Origin: Pomphorhynchus laevis
Taxonomy: Eukaryota > Acanthocephala > Palaeacanthocephala > Echinorhynchida > Pomphorhynchidae
Direction: 5' to 3'
Length of the DNA stretch: 64,000 nucleotides
Assembly (NCBI GenBank): GCA_012934845.2
Contig: WNNJ02001571.1
Span: forward strand, 43,670 to 107,669
A program made the position numbers and the translations under genes. The notes beneath the pieces are model-generated. The model did not search any database. It worked only from the letters and a program-made list of their open reading frames with translations, and was not told the DNA's origin. Shown piece after piece: positions 10,400 through 23,842 of this stretch. The first letter of the stretch is position 1; each line of letters opens with the position of its first letter.

Positions 10400-11340
10400 T
10401 TGTCAATTGTTATGGTCAATATCTGCGAACTTATAGATTTTGCTAACGGATATGTACATCCAACACAGTTCTATCTGAATTAAGAAGAAATAATTAAGTG
10501 TGCAAACACATCTAAAATTTTAAAAGAAATTATTAAATTACTAAAATGTTATTATAAAATAAATAATGGAACTGTTAAAAAAATAAATAATGGAACTTAT
10601 TAAATAATGATTATCGCGAAGGCATTTTGTATTAAAATAAATGTTTGCACTCATAAATTATTTAAAGTATTCAAATATAGACTGATATACATTTTTAATT
10701 ATTATTTTGATATTAAATATCAAGTATTAAATGAAATATTTATATTTATTAAAATATAAATAAAATTAATTAATAATATGTTTAATAAAAATATAAAATA
10801 ATTAAATATAATATAATATATAATTTAACTATATAATTATAATGTTATATATAATTTTATAATATTGTAATTTTATAATTAAATTGAAAATAATGATTTA
10901 ATTATCTTGCTTTATTTCAAATGTAACGTAAATATTAAACAAAGTATTAACATTTATTAAAATTAACTGTTAATAATTAAATATTATCAAAAACTACTAT
11001 TTAATAAAATTTAATCGCGAATAGTTGATTACTGAAATTGCTAGAAATGCTGTACATTATGGATATTTACAGAAATGTTTTGTAAGCATGTAATTGAATA
11101 CTTAATTTATAATAGATTAGTAAATTATAAACAAAAATATAACTCATTCAGTTTTAAATAGATAAACTAAAAATAACAAATTATTGAAATAATAATTTAA
11201 TACCCGTTTAATTTTCATAATAATTATTTATTAATTATTTTTTAAATATTAGAAAATTTTATATAGCAATATATCAAATTATATTATTATAAACAAAATT
11301 ATTTTTTTTATTTTATTAATTAATGTTATAATTTTTTAAT
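10400..11340. other. AT-rich intron-like sequence
   Basis: Nearly pure A/T with short palindromes. No gene was seen. It lies between two ERG-like + strand exons. Confidence 0.5.
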
Positions 11341-11346
11341 TTACAG

Positions 11347-11500
11347 AGTTAATTCCAATAAAATACGCTAATTGGTCAATCATACACGATGTTCAAATTA
11401 TATTAAAAACTAATATCTTCTGCAATGATTTTCGAGCTGTTTCTCCAGCTTATCAGTATTTCAGTGACTTCTGTGGCCGTCACGTAACTAGTTACGATTT
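11347..11500 (+). CDS. ERG/FLI-like gene, pointed (SAM) domain exon, first half
   Basis: The frame, in phase with the exon ending at 9834, reads ELIPIKYANWSIIHDVQIIL and later FSDFCGRHVTSYD. Spacing of W, S, V, L, F, G and the final D/F position follows the pointed domain of ETS factors (WSxxxVxxWL ... FxxxxGxxLCxxxxxDF). The pointed domain mediates protein interactions and often MAP-kinase docking. The donor is uncertain. GTAACT at 11484 is the better consensus but closes the frame soon after splicing. GTTTTC at 11501 keeps the next exon open. The domain is divergent, and part of the alignment is by eye. Confidence 0.5.
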
Positions 11501-11691
11501 GTTTTCGTTATAATAAATGATCGTATTTGCAAGATGAACATCTGCATTTTCAATAGATATGTTCCTTTATTGCCCTACTTCACATTTCCAAACCATTTAA
11601 TTATCACGACAAGAGAAATAATTGCAAATATGAGAAACGTTGAGTGTGAAAGTAAACGCATATTTTAATCTTTTATTATTTCCACTATCAG

Positions 11692-11863
11692 GGGGTTAGG
11701 GAATGTGGCGCTAACGCGGTTGGCAGATAGCAACGATACATGCTTCCCGGATCACCCACAACTACGCACAACTCATTCAAACTTACATATATCGTCTGCC
11801 GACAGTGATAAAATATCTGGAATCAATGTTCAAAGGAGATTTAGTCACTCAGAACGAAATTAA
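11692..11863 (+). CDS. ERG/FLI-like gene, pointed domain end and tail
   Basis: After an acceptor (TTATTATTTCCACTATCAG) the frame reads GLGNVALTRLADSNDT, resembling the last pointed-domain helix of ERG/FLI (NTEVLLSHLSYLRE). It then runs on in Ser/His-rich sequence to SHSERN and a stop at 11861. The segment is clearly less AT-rich than its flanks. The exon may end earlier at an unrecognised donor. A further short open stretch with a strong acceptor lies near 12386. No ETS domain follows on the + strand in this window. Confidence 0.42.
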
Positions 11864-13339
11864 TACGGATGATGTATAGAGCACATAAGAAAACTTTGAC
11901 AACATCCATAATTAGAGGGAACCATAATTTTGTAAACTTTGAAAAAAATCTATAGAGTAATATATTTTTTCTTAAAAATTAAGTTACTATTTATATTTGC
12001 ATCGATCACTACAAATGCCAATTTAAATTTTGTGCTCATTATCTAAATTTATATAATAGATACGTAATATTTCATAATTTCAAGATTGAAATTCCGTAAG
12101 TAAGCTTAAATCTAATTTTGAAAATAAGATTAAATAAGCTACTTGAATGAGAAAAAAAAACAGTTTTACGAAAATGTTCAAGTAGCTTTAATTGAGCAGT
12201 CAATTTAGCATCAACAAATTAGTATCTAATATGTAAGATAAAAATGTTGCACTTTTAAATTTTTAAAATCAGCTTTACTTATTTTAAGACTCATTTTATT
12301 TGTATAGTTTGTTTTCTAATTATTTTAAAAATAAAAACTAATATTTATTTAATTTTAATAATTTCATTTTTATATTTGTTTATAGATTGTATCGATGCAC
12401 TGATTGGATTCCGTCACTCAACAAAACAGCAAAGTACAGTTTGACCATTTCCTGTATTTGTGTTATAAGCTTTGATTGTAGAATTTTTGCCTTGTTTTAT
12501 TGATTTGGTTTTGAAAAGTACAATTTTACAATTTTATGCAAATTGGTAAATTAGTTCAATTGCTGATTTCCTCAATATCAGCGAAATTGTTTTGTGTCAT
12601 TGAATATTTTAGATTTTGATTTTAAATTTCGAAATCTAAAATTAATTTATCGATAAACTTATAATTCCGGGATATATGTGGAAATGGATATCTCATATCC
12701 TGTTATTTTTCAACTTTGTTTTTTATTTCCAATAATTACAATTTAGACATTAAATTACCTGAATTACATTAAATTACTGATGATCGAAGTCCAGTTATTT
12801 AGCAGCAAATATGGATTAAAAATCAATCGTAGCCAGCTTTGACTCCTGGACCACAGTTTCAAGCGGTTTTTCGCAATGTTGTTTAATATGTTTTTAATAT
12901 TTAACAGTATTGTTTAATATGTTGTTTTAATAAAGCTGTTAATCTAAATGCTATAATTAAAATGACGCCTACTCGTTCGTTTATAATTGTTTTTGAAAAA
13001 TGCTGTCAAATAAAATTTATTTGTCATCTCTTTGATACCATTTTATAGTTGTTTTGTGTAAATTGTTATTATAAAATAAATAATGGAACTGTTTATCATA
13101 TGAACATAATTTTTCAAACTTAAATACGTATTTGTTCATCGTAGAGAAGTTGCATGTCAGGTAATTGCATTTTACCAAGTAGACAAATATGCAATTTATT
13201 TATGTCAGCGAACTAGTCAATGCAAGCATTCTACATATCCTTAAATTATTTTAAATTTAAAACGAGGATTCACAATGTGTAGAAGTCTGTAACAACTAAA
13301 TCACATTGCTGATTATTGTTTGAAATCGTGAATGTTTAA

Positions 13340-13835
13340 AGTGTCGTATGCTTACATATTTCTAATAAAGCAATAAACATCTCACCACAAAATTGCTGCT
13401 CAATTTTACTCTCAACTTTTTGAAAGCCTCGCTCAAAACGCCAACAATTGTATGTTTACGGTAGCGGTTTCCAAACTGGGAGATAACCAAAAAACAGATT
13501 TTTTCAGGAATAATAATTATGGAATAATATAGAATAATAAATAAAAATATATTACTGTTGATTAAACACTTAAATTTGCCAAGTATCAAGAGAAACTGCC
13601 AGGGAGAAGCGAATTTCGAACATATCGTGTTATTGTGTTTCTGTGGAAAAGTAAAATCATCTGTTAATTTAATGAATTGCACAAAAAATGGCAATAAAAA
13701 CAACCTTTCTACTCAGCAGAATTGACAAATTTACGGTCAAAGATTGGAATTCAAGTGGCACGCTCAATTTATATGTGTATTCGTGGTTATCGTTCTTCTC
13801 GAAATCGACATGCGAACACAGTCAGCTAAAATTAA
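13340..13835 (-). pseudogene. unrecognised protein-like relic
   Basis: On the minus strand three short open pieces in different frames look protein-like. They contain VDFEKNDNHEYTYKLSVPL, HDMFEIRFSLAVSLDTWQ and WRFERGFQKVESKIEQQF. Codon use is more balanced than in the flanks. No family is recognised. The stops between pieces suggest a decayed gene or element, though separate small exons are possible. Confidence 0.25.
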
Positions 13836-14734
13836 AGTGTAACGGTATTTGTCTTCTGTGTTTTGATTTTGTTTAAAATAAATGATGTTTAAGAAAAATT
13901 AAAAAAAATAAAATATTGATGATATTTTAATCATGTATTTATTATTTAATCGTGTTAAGTGTCGTATTCGAATCAATATAGAGAATATTTATATGCTGGC
14001 AACGCAAGACAATAAATCAAAGAGAAATGATCATAACTCAACATTATAATTGATCCCGTTGATCAATTAATTTCTCCTTTTTGAAAATTGTGACGATAAA
14101 ATTTAAAAAGTTAAGAATACTTTTTAAATTTAAAAAGTTGGCTTAACTTTTTAACCTTGCATAAATAAGGTTTAAAGAAGTATATTTCACTCTATGAAAT
14201 ACGATATTATGGTCAAATTCATGTGGTCAAATTCATGTGGTCAAATTAACATATTTGACCATATGTAACATTTCGAAAATTATATGTTGTAAAGAACATT
14301 CGGCACTAACTTATTCACGCAAAAAAAATAACAAATATATTTTATCGTATTAATATTTGATACAAGAAGTATCGATTAGTCGTATAAGTTAACTATTAAA
14401 TTAATATTAGTTTAATATTAAAAGCTTATATTTGACATATTATTAATACTAAAAAATTCAACAATACGTCGGATGACTTGTATTTTAAGTGAATTTTAAA
14501 ATTTGATAAAATTGCAAATCGAACTATAAATTTTTATTTTTGATTTGAGAGGCGGCAAAATTAGCGAAATATGAAATAAATTTATTAATTTATATTTCGG
14601 TAGTTTCTGCTTGATCCGATTTCTGCTTAATCGGAAAAATAATTACTACAAAATATATGCTCATAAAAATGTTCTACTACAGATAACTGTATTTACAATT
14701 GGAAAAGAGTGAAAACATAAAATTTATTATAAAT

Positions 14735-14860
14735 TAAATTTTTGATAGCGACTGGTATCATCAAGAGGCTAAAAATTTTATCTAAATTTTAATTATTTAA
14801 TTAATATTTCTTATAATAGCAGCAGCTATCGAAAATGTGACATTGAATAAATATTTTTTC
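14735..14860. ncRNA. two decayed Penelope-type hammerhead motifs
   Basis: On the minus strand 14740-14785 reads CUUGAUGAUACCAGUCGCUA. On the plus strand 14810-14855 reads AUAGCAGCAGCUAUCGAAAA. Both resemble the core with stem II seen at 41281-41312 and 43252, but lack key bases. They face away from each other and are probably ends of dead Penelope-like copies. Confidence 0.35.
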
Positions 14861-16259
14861 AATCTCTTCTTATTGTAAATATTCTTAAGTGATGGGACAA
14901 TCAATTTATAACAGATAATTATTTAAAACAATTGAATCACAAAATACTATTTCCAATTTTTGCCGATAAAATTAAAATATTAAAGAATGGGCAAATTTGA
15001 TAACTTTTTTATGTTATTGGATGCACCGCAACTGCGGTGATTTTACATAATTTTTTAAAATTAAAGTCAACTATCTCGATTTTTCTGCATTTAATGCTTA
15101 CATTTATTTAATAAAACACCCTTTTATTAACAAAAATGTTGTATCGGATAAAGACATTCTGTTCAAACAAATTTGATAACTTTCGTATGTTATTGGATAG
15201 TTCCACTTCGTTTTAGCCTTAATGATGAATAATCATGTATACATGATATAATATTAATAATAAATAATATTATAATATAATATTTTATATTACAAATATA
15301 ATTTATTAATATATTATTTGATATATTAAATATATCGAAGCACGTGAAGGTACTTGATTTACTCGGTAACGGATCAACTATATTAGATAATAAAACATGT
15401 TGGTTGTTTGGTTTAAAGTCAAGTTTCTAAACATACTTTGTTTAGTTTATTATTTCCTAAAAACTAAAATATTTTCTCCGTCTATCAAATATGTTAAGAT
15501 CGGCTGTTGACAAGCTCGTCTACAACGCGATACTTTCGCCATAAATGGTAGTCCATTAGCGTAGAATAATATCAATGTTAAACACATAGTTTAACATCGA
15601 TAAGCTTAAAATAATGCCAATAAAAAATATTGCATAAGCCAAGCCCTAACAATAATAATCAGTATAATTATTTTAAAAGTTTAAGTTTGCTTGCCAGTTT
15701 ATGACAAATCAAAATATTAAGAATAACCTGAAATATAAACTTTTATATTTTTTATTCTGGCGTATTAGTGTATTCCTTATTTATTCTTAATTCTTTTATT
15801 CATCTAGTACACTTGTTTTTGATATAATAACTTCGAAGTTTAGATTACGTTGAGATTTAGTTCACACACCCTAACTCGAAATAAAACGTTAAATCCGTCG
15901 TGCTATTTACTATATTATATCATTTGTCACTTATAACATAGTTTAATACAACATACTATACAACGTATTACGCATTTGATACAAGATAACCTCGGTAAAC
16001 TAGGTTAACCAATTTAAAAAGAAACATCACATACAATACGAGGCAAAGCGAAAATGCATAAAGTTTTTTCATTACGTTAAAAAATATTTTGCATTACTTT
16101 AACAAAAGTTTGAATTGTGATATCTAACGATGTCGTCCAAACATCTACAGTAAATACACGTAAAATCAAAGTAAATAAAATTGTGTGATGTCATGTGTTG
16201 TTAAAATAGAATATTAAGTAGTCAAATATAAACTTATTTTTTCTTTATGCTAATCCCTG

Positions 16260-16520
16260 TTCGGAGTTGAATGCCATATGAGTCTCTTCCACTGCACTCG
16301 ATTCGCTACATTTCGATAGTTCTTTGACAACTTCACAGTGACCAAGCGGGATCTATGCGGGTCGCTACCGAGCAACGCCCTAGCCGAGTTTGCTTTTTGG
16401 TTTTGACTCATCATGTTAATAGTTCGAAGCAGTATTTTTACAATCGGATGTCCTTCCTGACTAAAAACACCCTCCTCCTTTTTCAGCCGTGCTTGGGACC
16501 AGCCTTGGCGGTGCCAAATA
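16260..16520 (+). repeat. short interspersed repeat, copy 1
   Basis: This segment aligns with 31945-32215 over its right half, ending in CTTGGGACCAGCCTTGGCGG against ATTGGGACCGGCCATGGCGG. The part reading TTTTACAATCGGATGTCC.TTCCTGAC before it resembles, from memory, a repeat core widespread in animal genomes (CGGATGCCCTTCCTGAC...GCTTGGGACCGG). I cannot name the family. Confidence 0.5.
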
Positions 16521-16699
16521 TAAACAGTTTTCTAATATCGATGTATAATTATTTATATAATAATATCGATGTTTAAACCATCTAATATTTTTATAATATC
16601 GATGTGTTAATTATTTATTATTTGTTCTGAATTAAAAAACCTCCGTATATTTAATTAATATATTCTCATTATATTTATATAATATATATTATAATATTA

Positions 16700-17420
16700 A
16701 TCTGAGAATATTTATTATACGACTGTAGCCTTTCGGCATGGGGCGGAAAACAAAGATGTACATATACACAAATAGTAAAATAAAATACAAAAACATCATG
16801 AAATCAAAAGCCATTTGCTATGGTTTGAATTATCGACTACTTGCTTGACTGTCTGGCTTAACAATTCCATTGATATTAGTTGGTTTGGGTCAAGGGTGTT
16901 GTTTAGGTCAGTAGTTAGCGAATCAATTTGTTTGAGTTACAATTTGACAAGGACAGGGCAATAAAACAGATGAGAAATGTGTGAACATTGAATGTGACGA
17001 AATTTACAGTGGCAATAATTCGAGCGATCGTGGAATGAATATGGATTATTCAAAGCTTATCGCGATAGCCGTGTATACGGGGCCGGACAATAGGTGGTTT
17101 TTGTGTGTGAGGTTTATGCGGTAGTAATTTCAAGGTATTTGATGCTGATGATATTTCAGGGTCGATTGCAAAGAGCTTAGTAGTAAATTGTTCAGTGTGT
17201 TGTTTGAATGCCGATGTTTTATGGAGTTTTGATTGATAGGCCAAGGATGTTTTTAATAAAGCGTCACTTACATGCCTTTAATTGCTTAAAGTTTATACTT
17301 AAAAGGTCGGACCATATTACGGGTAGGGCATAAGTTATCATGAATTCTAGCATAATCTTAAAGAATCAAAGCGCACCGTGTAAGCATAAACTTGAAAGTT
17401 TTCGATATGCGTATGTGGTA
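16700..17420 (-). mobile_element. LINE 3' fragment, copy A
   Basis: On the minus strand, near 17310-17370, the sequence encodes KIMLEFMITYALPVIWSDL. It matches the post-RT region of a LINE and the related piece at 18271-18492. The left part (from about 16720) is a shared 3' untranslated-like sequence also seen at about 17770. The fragment is short and decayed. Confidence 0.6.
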
Positions 17421-17739
17421 TATAATACTTTACATTATTTTTGTTTTAAGTGGATACAAAATGATCATGTGGAATTTTGATGGACTCTTAGATATTTACA
17501 AGAATTGATGAATTTGATGGGTCGCTAATCTAGCCAAAATGTATTTGAATAATCAAAGCGTTCTCCACTGCGAAATTTGATAATAATATAATATTAATTA
17601 TATTATTAAATTTATTTAATTATTACATTGAATTTATTTATATCTAATTTTTTAAGATATGAAAAAAATAAAACGTTTATGATTTTTATATGCTGAGCGC
17701 CCTGATATTTTTCGCTTTGTAATTAGTTAATCCAATTAC

Positions 17740-18492
17740 ATAAAATTATGTAGAGAAATTTATTTATCCGCATAACCTTTCGGTAGGGATTGAAAAACAA
17801 ACAAATATCGTATACAGTAAACAGGCAAACAATATATTTTTAAGATCTGTTATCTACATGTTAATACTTCAATAGGAATTTCGGCAGGTTTGCGGTTTAT
17901 CAGGATCTGCGTAGTTTATCAATCCCAGCTAGTTCTAATTTAGACAAATGTGGACAAGAAAAATCATGCAGTAAGGATGTACACGGAGAGCAATAGAATA
18001 CGCATTTACATTGAATGGAGACTGGATGAATTGGAATATTAATAATGCAAAATTTATCATGATAACCGTGAATAGAAAACCTTCATATCAATGGTCTCTT
18101 AATATAACAAGCCTGCTGTCACCGGGTCTGTAAAAATATGAGTGTTAAATAAATCTCATGGGTAAGTTTTGATCTTTTAAGAATAAATTCAGATTCATTA
18201 GTCGAAAACACTTGAGTTTTTGTAAATTGAAGATTGCGCGAATATAATTAGAGCAAATGGAAATGCGAGATTATATGGCGACCGATGTAGTGTAACATTT
18301 CACTGAAACACCCACAATTTGCTTAATAAATCTGTTCTGACAGTTATCAATTTGAACAAAGTTCCAAGAGGATAATTCCGACCATATTACTGGTAAACCG
18401 TATGTCAAAATTGGTAATAGTATTACACGAAAGTATTTAATAGCACCTTCGTATGATAGAGCACCAATATTACGTACACTACAGGTAGCCAT
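17740..18492 (-). mobile_element. LINE 3' fragment, copy B
   Basis: The minus-strand frame at 18271-18492 contains YFRVILLPILTYGLPVIWSE and a QNRFIKQIVGV string, typical of the region after RT in APE-type LINEs. It belongs to the same family as copy A and probably to that of 58384-61200 (VMLLPIILYGFSCFW). It is 5' truncated. Confidence 0.65.
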
Positions 18493-19206
18493 ATAAATGA
18501 GTTATGAAATATTTATGAAATTTATAAAAAAAACAGAAGTATTTAAGGAAAGTATGTTTAAAGATAATAGTGTGTTACTATTCAATATTGTAATATTTGT
18601 AAGCATGGAACTTAGATACACTGAGATACAGATAAATATTCAAATATCAATTAATCAAACCGTTATTTCAAAAATTTCACAAATGGAGAGGGTGAACTGG
18701 TAGACTGACTGACAAAGAAGGACAATCTTCGGATAACGTTTTTCCTGGCTTTCTTTTTATTTATATTGTGATAATGTAACAGTTTCATGGAATTATCGTG
18801 TTATTTCTGAACTAGCTGTGAATATTTTATGAAGCCCTTGTTCACAATTTGTGTGATAAAATTTACCCCGAAATTGCATATAGGTTGGATAGATTAGATT
18901 TTTTCAGTTGTTCTTTTTTGTCTTTTTAATTCCGTTTTTATTAATAAAACTTTTATTGCGACCGTGTGTTAATTATTCACAATACAGAATTTAAATTAGA
19001 CTTGCAAATAAACGTTTGTATTTTTATAATTTTAGTTTTTATAGCTTTTGAAAGTATGAATTACTGGCTATCAAAGAATTCATGTTAAAGAAGTGACTAA
19101 ATTGTTAATATGCTTTGAAACAAATGCTGTAAAATATTAAATAAACGAAGTATTGGTAAATATCCAAATCAATCAAAAAATTCGTCATTCATGCAACTAT
19201 TTAAAG

Positions 19207-19295
19207 GTGAAGCCTTTATGTCGTCAATTGAAAAACAACACGTCTTGAAGCATGCAGTGGTTGAAGGAGCGTGTCAAGGAAAGGCTAAATTTATG
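19207..19295 (+). CDS. possible small exon, unrecognised
   Basis: An 89-nt segment between an AG acceptor (TTTAAAG) and a GTTTGA donor reads EAFMSSIEKQHVLKHAVVEG and then ACQGKAKFM. Its composition is much more protein-like than the flanks. No family is recognised and no partner exon with matching phase was found. Confidence 0.25.
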
Positions 19296-19828
19296 GTTTG
19301 AATGAATGCTCATAAAACATATGTTTCTTATAAATAAAAATATTGTATCTATTTGCAATTATATTATTTAAGATAATTCATTTAAATACTATATGCTTAA
19401 AAAAATTTTATGATATTTTATTAAAAGTAATATTATTATATTATACAATTGTTATTTTTATGTCCTTAAAAAATAAAATTATAAAAGTAGAAGTTAATAA
19501 TATTACTTTATAATCGTTAGTATTTAACGATTAACTTTATCGAATATTTTATTTCAAACGACTCAGGAAATTTTAGACTTGATAAGCTTTGGTCTAATTT
19601 TAAGTACACAATATTATTTTTCATTCTAAAAGGTCTTTAATAACATTTGTTTGCTTGTTTTATTTTGACAAAGCATTTTTCAATAACAGTAGTCGATAAA
19701 TAATTTTAATAAATGAAAAAAGTTCAAGTGCTACCTATTCTTATCTAACAAAATCAGCAAGAACGTTAATGAATTCCTTCCATATTTTACACACCATCTG
19801 CCTAAAAATCAAATATGCAATCAATTGT

Positions 19829-19930
19829 GGAATTAAATACGATATATTCAATAGCCTACATTATAACAAACATATCTAACCAAAATGATAATGTGGATCA
19901 ATTTGGAGAATCATTATAACTCCGAAATGC
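19829..19930 (+). repeat. dispersed repeat, copy 1
   Basis: About 95 bp (ATAGCCTACATTATA...ATCTAACCAA...ATTATAACTC) match 24925-25020 with scattered differences. Origin unknown. Confidence 0.6.
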
Positions 19931-21298
19931 ATATAAATCTCCATATGTTTTGTAGACAAATTGTCCATGTTGTAAAATAGACAACTTTACAATACTTCAA
20001 GGACCGCTACCAGCTTTATATAGTAAACGGAATACAAGGCATCAGATTATGGAATAATTTTTTAATGTAGATTTCAATGTACAAAGTTTCCTCAAATTTG
20101 CTATACCTAATTTAACTATTATTTTGTACCTTTTTTGCAATTGCTGTAAGTTTTCTAAGTAAATCGATTTTGCCCTCTACATGGTCTCTTTCAACTTGGT
20201 CTTACAATTTGTGTACATAATATCTGAGTATTGTATGAAATTCAATTTAAAAAGATTGTAAAATCAGAATAGCATTTGTTACATTTGACCCGACCGCATG
20301 TATTCGATATTTTGTTAAATCTTCATTTTCTTAATTACAAGTAAATAAAATTAAATGGCAGTGTAATTAATTGCACTTTTTAATCTATAATTAACAAATT
20401 ATAGATTAAAAAAGATATAATTATAATTTAATCTATAATTAATTATAGATTAAATTATAATTAACATCTTTTAATATATAATTTTAATTACAAAAAGATG
20501 AGAACTGGTTGTCATAATATTCTGTATTTGCATATTGTTTACTATCTCAATTGAAATTGTCAGTTACTCTCTCAAGTGTGTCCATATCTTCATTGAGAAG
20601 ATATGGACTTTATGTTTCAGTTTTTAAAACAGGTAATGTCAGAGCTGTTAGATCTTGAAACAAACTTGACCAAATATTCACAATCGAAATTGAAGTATCA
20701 TTTGGTGTTCCCAAAACAGAAGACAGTATGATCATTCATGAAAACATCACGATTAGCATTGATTATAACTTATTTGAGGATATCTTTACACTGAAATCTT
20801 ATTATTACACTAATAATATTCGTACATATAAACATGATAATTTAATGCTTTATTAATATAATTGTTTAGCTATAATTAATATATTAATTAATTATTATAA
20901 AATATAAAATATAAATAATTAAAATTAATAGAATATTTAAGATTATAATTATAAAATATAAAATAAAAAATGATATAGTTAATGCATATTTATTTTATCG
21001 AGATTTGTTTCCAAAGTACACTTGGCCTTAGCAAACCAATCTAAATTTAGGTATTTGCACAGAATTATTGTTGAAGTATATCAAGACTTATAATGTTTAA
21101 GCTGGTCAATATTCATCATGGTTTGTGAAGGCCAATTTAAATTTGAAAAATTTAAAATTTTAATTTTGGGTGCTACTCTATTTAAACATAAAGGATGATT
21201 GATCATTAAATTTTAATTCGTCGTCGAACTTTTCTAATTCTAAATTATTAAATTAGCTTTTAAAAGTAAGTTTTGTTTATGTTTATGGCATAAATTTT

Positions 21299-21415
21299 TT
21301 TTGGAAAGATTATATATTTAATAAAATTAAAAATAAAACAAAAATAACAAACAATTACAAAAGGAAAGATAAAATTAATAACTTAATACGGAACTTATTA
21401 AATAGTTTAAAATTT
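21299..21415 (+). mobile_element. short Naiad internal fragment
   Basis: The string GGAAAGATTATATATTTAAT and the following AAAATAACAAACAATTA segment match 2681-2770 of the long Naiad copy, from the region upstream of RT. It is cut at both ends and abuts the GC-rich LINE. Confidence 0.7.
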
Positions 21416-21434
21416 TACAAAAAAAAGCCAAGAA

Positions 21435-22223
21435 TTACAAATAATAAATTGTGTCTAAGTATTTTCTATCGCTAGTCCCCCCAACCGTGCCCAGAACGCA
21501 ACTATCATTACCGCGTTGGATGGCAACGCTAAGCCTATGCATCATGAAATCTGTGGACCGCCGCTCTCCGGTCACTGCTGCTATTCGCCGACCTATTTCG
21601 TGCATTAGGCCTTCCGCCTCTGGGCCCAACGCACCAAGCGTTTCCACGGCGACCGGCACAAAATTGTAGATCTGTGTCAGGAAGGAGTATTTTCTGCGTT
21701 TCTTGTCCTCTGCTCCCCTGGCTACCGCTCCTTGTGCGGTCACAGCTGTATTTAGATGACTCGGTGCCAAGGTGTCTGGGCGGGTGAAGTCCTAAACCAA
21801 ACACCTGCCACTTGATTATGGAGTCAGTGACAATCCATCCGACCGTCTGTTATCATGTTGCACCAGTGACTTCGGCTCCAGACGCGATGAGATTTCTGAC
21901 GACATCAGTACACGCTTGATGAGATCGTTGACTGCGCTGTGGCGTGACAGTCTGCCGATGGACTTGAAACAACTGAGCCCATGTCGTCCGCTGGCGTCTA
22001 CATCCGCTCCGCAGACACATACATGTGGCAGACAGACTGGGGCACCGAGGCGCAGGGCAATGGCGATGCGTAGTGACGAGTCGTCAAGTCTTGTGCCGAG
22101 CGACGAACAGGGACGTGTATGAAGAAAGACCCCGGAATGAGGTGCATTAGCTGCAATTAGACGCGCTTTGCTCGCCTGTTCAAGTGCAGCTGACAACACC
22201 TTCGCTCCCTGGACAGTAACCAA
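21435..22223 (-). pseudogene. LINE C-terminal zinc and restriction-like endonuclease part
   Basis: The minus strand encodes CVCGADVDASGRHGLSC (metal-binding), SRHSAVNDLIKRVL, then RRSDGLSLTP, the R/D part of the PD-(D/E)XK nuclease. A second frame holds APSHLNTAVTAQGAVARGAE and the C-terminal string TDFMMHRLSVAIQRGND. In related elements this nuclease nicks the target to prime reverse transcription. At least one frameshift separates the nuclease core from the C-terminus. Confidence 0.8.
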
Positions 22224-22477
22224 CGGAGTATCCTAGAAATTCTGTTCTGTAGCGAAGGACGGTTGGACTGGGATGAAACACGCTCGAGACTGTCATTCGG
22301 TCACTGCAGTAGTGTATGTGGTTCGCTGATACCGCAGTAGTCATTTAGTAGCCCTAGCAGGATCCGAGTTATGAGTGTTTGCGACCCGGCGAGTGATGAT
22401 AGGAAGGCCGGTAGAGCAATATCCGTCGTTCTCCTGATGCCGAGTTCGTCGTTAGCAACCGGTAGTGATGCCTGGTC

Positions 22478-23842
22478 TCATGTCCAATCGGACAGCGCAA
22501 TATTGAGGACGGACTGCAACGACGACCGAATTACGTTGTCGTATTCAAACAACAGCTGCTTCCTGTAGCATGGCGCGCTGCGTAGAGTGAACATCATCTT
22601 CGGTATCGCGAAGCAGTTTTTTAGCAGGAACAGCGCATCGTGAGCGTATAGAAGCGATAGCCGGCTAGACATGCGTTGTAATTCAGGCAGTTTTATTTTC
22701 AATGTCTTGTCCATGCTCTTCTCACATCCGATTGGTGCTCCAAGTAACATTGCTGATGCTGAATCGACGTGTTTGAAGTCTGGAGCGACTGCCTTGAAAC
22801 GTCTCACAACATCGTTGTCGTCAGTAATGAGCTCACACTTGCCAACATTGATGACGAGTCTCAGCTCCTTTCCCCGCGCCGTCAACATACTCCAGTCTGA
22901 GAGAAACGTGTTCACATCACCACCTAACGTGGCATCATCCATGTACCAGATATTGCACTCAGACTTGATGCGCTATGTCAGTGTCAAGGCAGTGAGGCAG
23001 AAGAGCATCGGAGCGAAATGATCGCCTTGCTGTGGATCCTCGTCCTGATATCAACGTGTACTGGCCGAAACGTAGGAACGATTTGCTGGAGTAGCAGCTG
23101 GACAGGTATGGATACAGCTCCGGTAGCTCTCCGCCTATTACTGTCAACATCGCATCGCGGCTCAGAGTGTTAAAAGCGTTTGCGAAGTCCATTTTCAACA
23201 TAGGCTGTCCACTGCCAATGTTCGCTAGATAGCAGCGAGCTGCGTGTGCAACTGCTTCTGCTCCGTGTTGAAACCCGAAGCCAAGTTGAGATGGTGCCAA
23301 TTTCGCGACTACCTTGTCCTTCACAGCGTGACAGGGGGCCCTCGATGCAAGACGGTAAAGTGTGAAGCCTACTGCTATAGGTCTGACACCTTCTCCCTTC
23401 TTTGCTAGTGCACATAACGATGCACCGTACAAGACTGGCCTCACAGTTGCCGGGACACTACCAGCCAGACACATGTTTTAAAGTCCGTTAGTGAAGCTAT
23501 CAGCTGCTGTCCAGCAGCGCCTGTGAGCGGACTCGTCATATCTTTAAGATGTTGAGGACGAAGGCCGTCAAGCCCTCCTGCTGAACCTGCTGGGAAAGCC
23601 TTGATCGCAGCAGCAATATCTTTATAAGTAAGCGTAAGTGTAGGATGCGAGTTGTGCGCGTGGCCAATCGTCTGTATGTCCGGTTCAGTCGACTGCGAAG
23701 AATTGTCAGTTGACGTTGCTCTCTGCGGGTGAAGTAGGCCCAGAGCTGCTATCGTATCATCGTTGAAGAAAGCCAGAGAGTCGTCGCTGGCCACCAGCCT
23801 AACTGCACCGCACACGTCGCCTCCTGTGATCTTCGACGACAC
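22478..23842 (-). pseudogene. LINE reverse transcriptase part
   Basis: Three consecutive frames carry RT. 23441-23842 has GSAGGLDGLRPQHL. 22959-23474 has RPIAVGFTLYRLASR and motif A KMDFANAFNT. 22478-22942 has motif C as MDDATLGGDV (preceded in sequence by IWYM), then thumb-like sequence ending in ALSDWT. Motif B is degraded. The RT would copy the element RNA at the nick. Two frame changes break it. Confidence 0.82.

Larger units (their letters stand above)
11870..16250. other. long AT-rich region, few features
   Basis: Mostly AT-rich DNA with no gene that I can name. It holds a protein-like relic (13340-13835), two decayed hammerhead motifs (14735-14860) and small tandem duplications (for example a GTGGTCAAATTCAT unit at about 14210-14250). 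A 28-base string containing AATAATGGAACTGTT is shared with 10548-10575. Confidence 0.5.
18500..21290. other. AT-rich region with small repeats
   Basis: No named gene. Contents are a possible exon at 19207-19295, a dispersed repeat at 19829-19930, and AT palindromes at 20370-20465 in which TTTAATCTATAATT and its complement recur. A possible exon (20568-20632, donor GTAATG) has an open frame but no recognised product. Confidence 0.45.

Noticed and set aside
15510-15575. Hammerhead-like string on the minus strand (CUAAUGG, CCAU/AUGG stem, CGAAAGUAUC)
   Set aside because: Two core changes and no adjoining stem I. In AT-rich sequence this could be chance.
22671-23021. Plus-strand open frame of 116 codons
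   Set aside because: Shadow of the LINE RT on the other strand. GC-rich DNA leaves long antisense frames.
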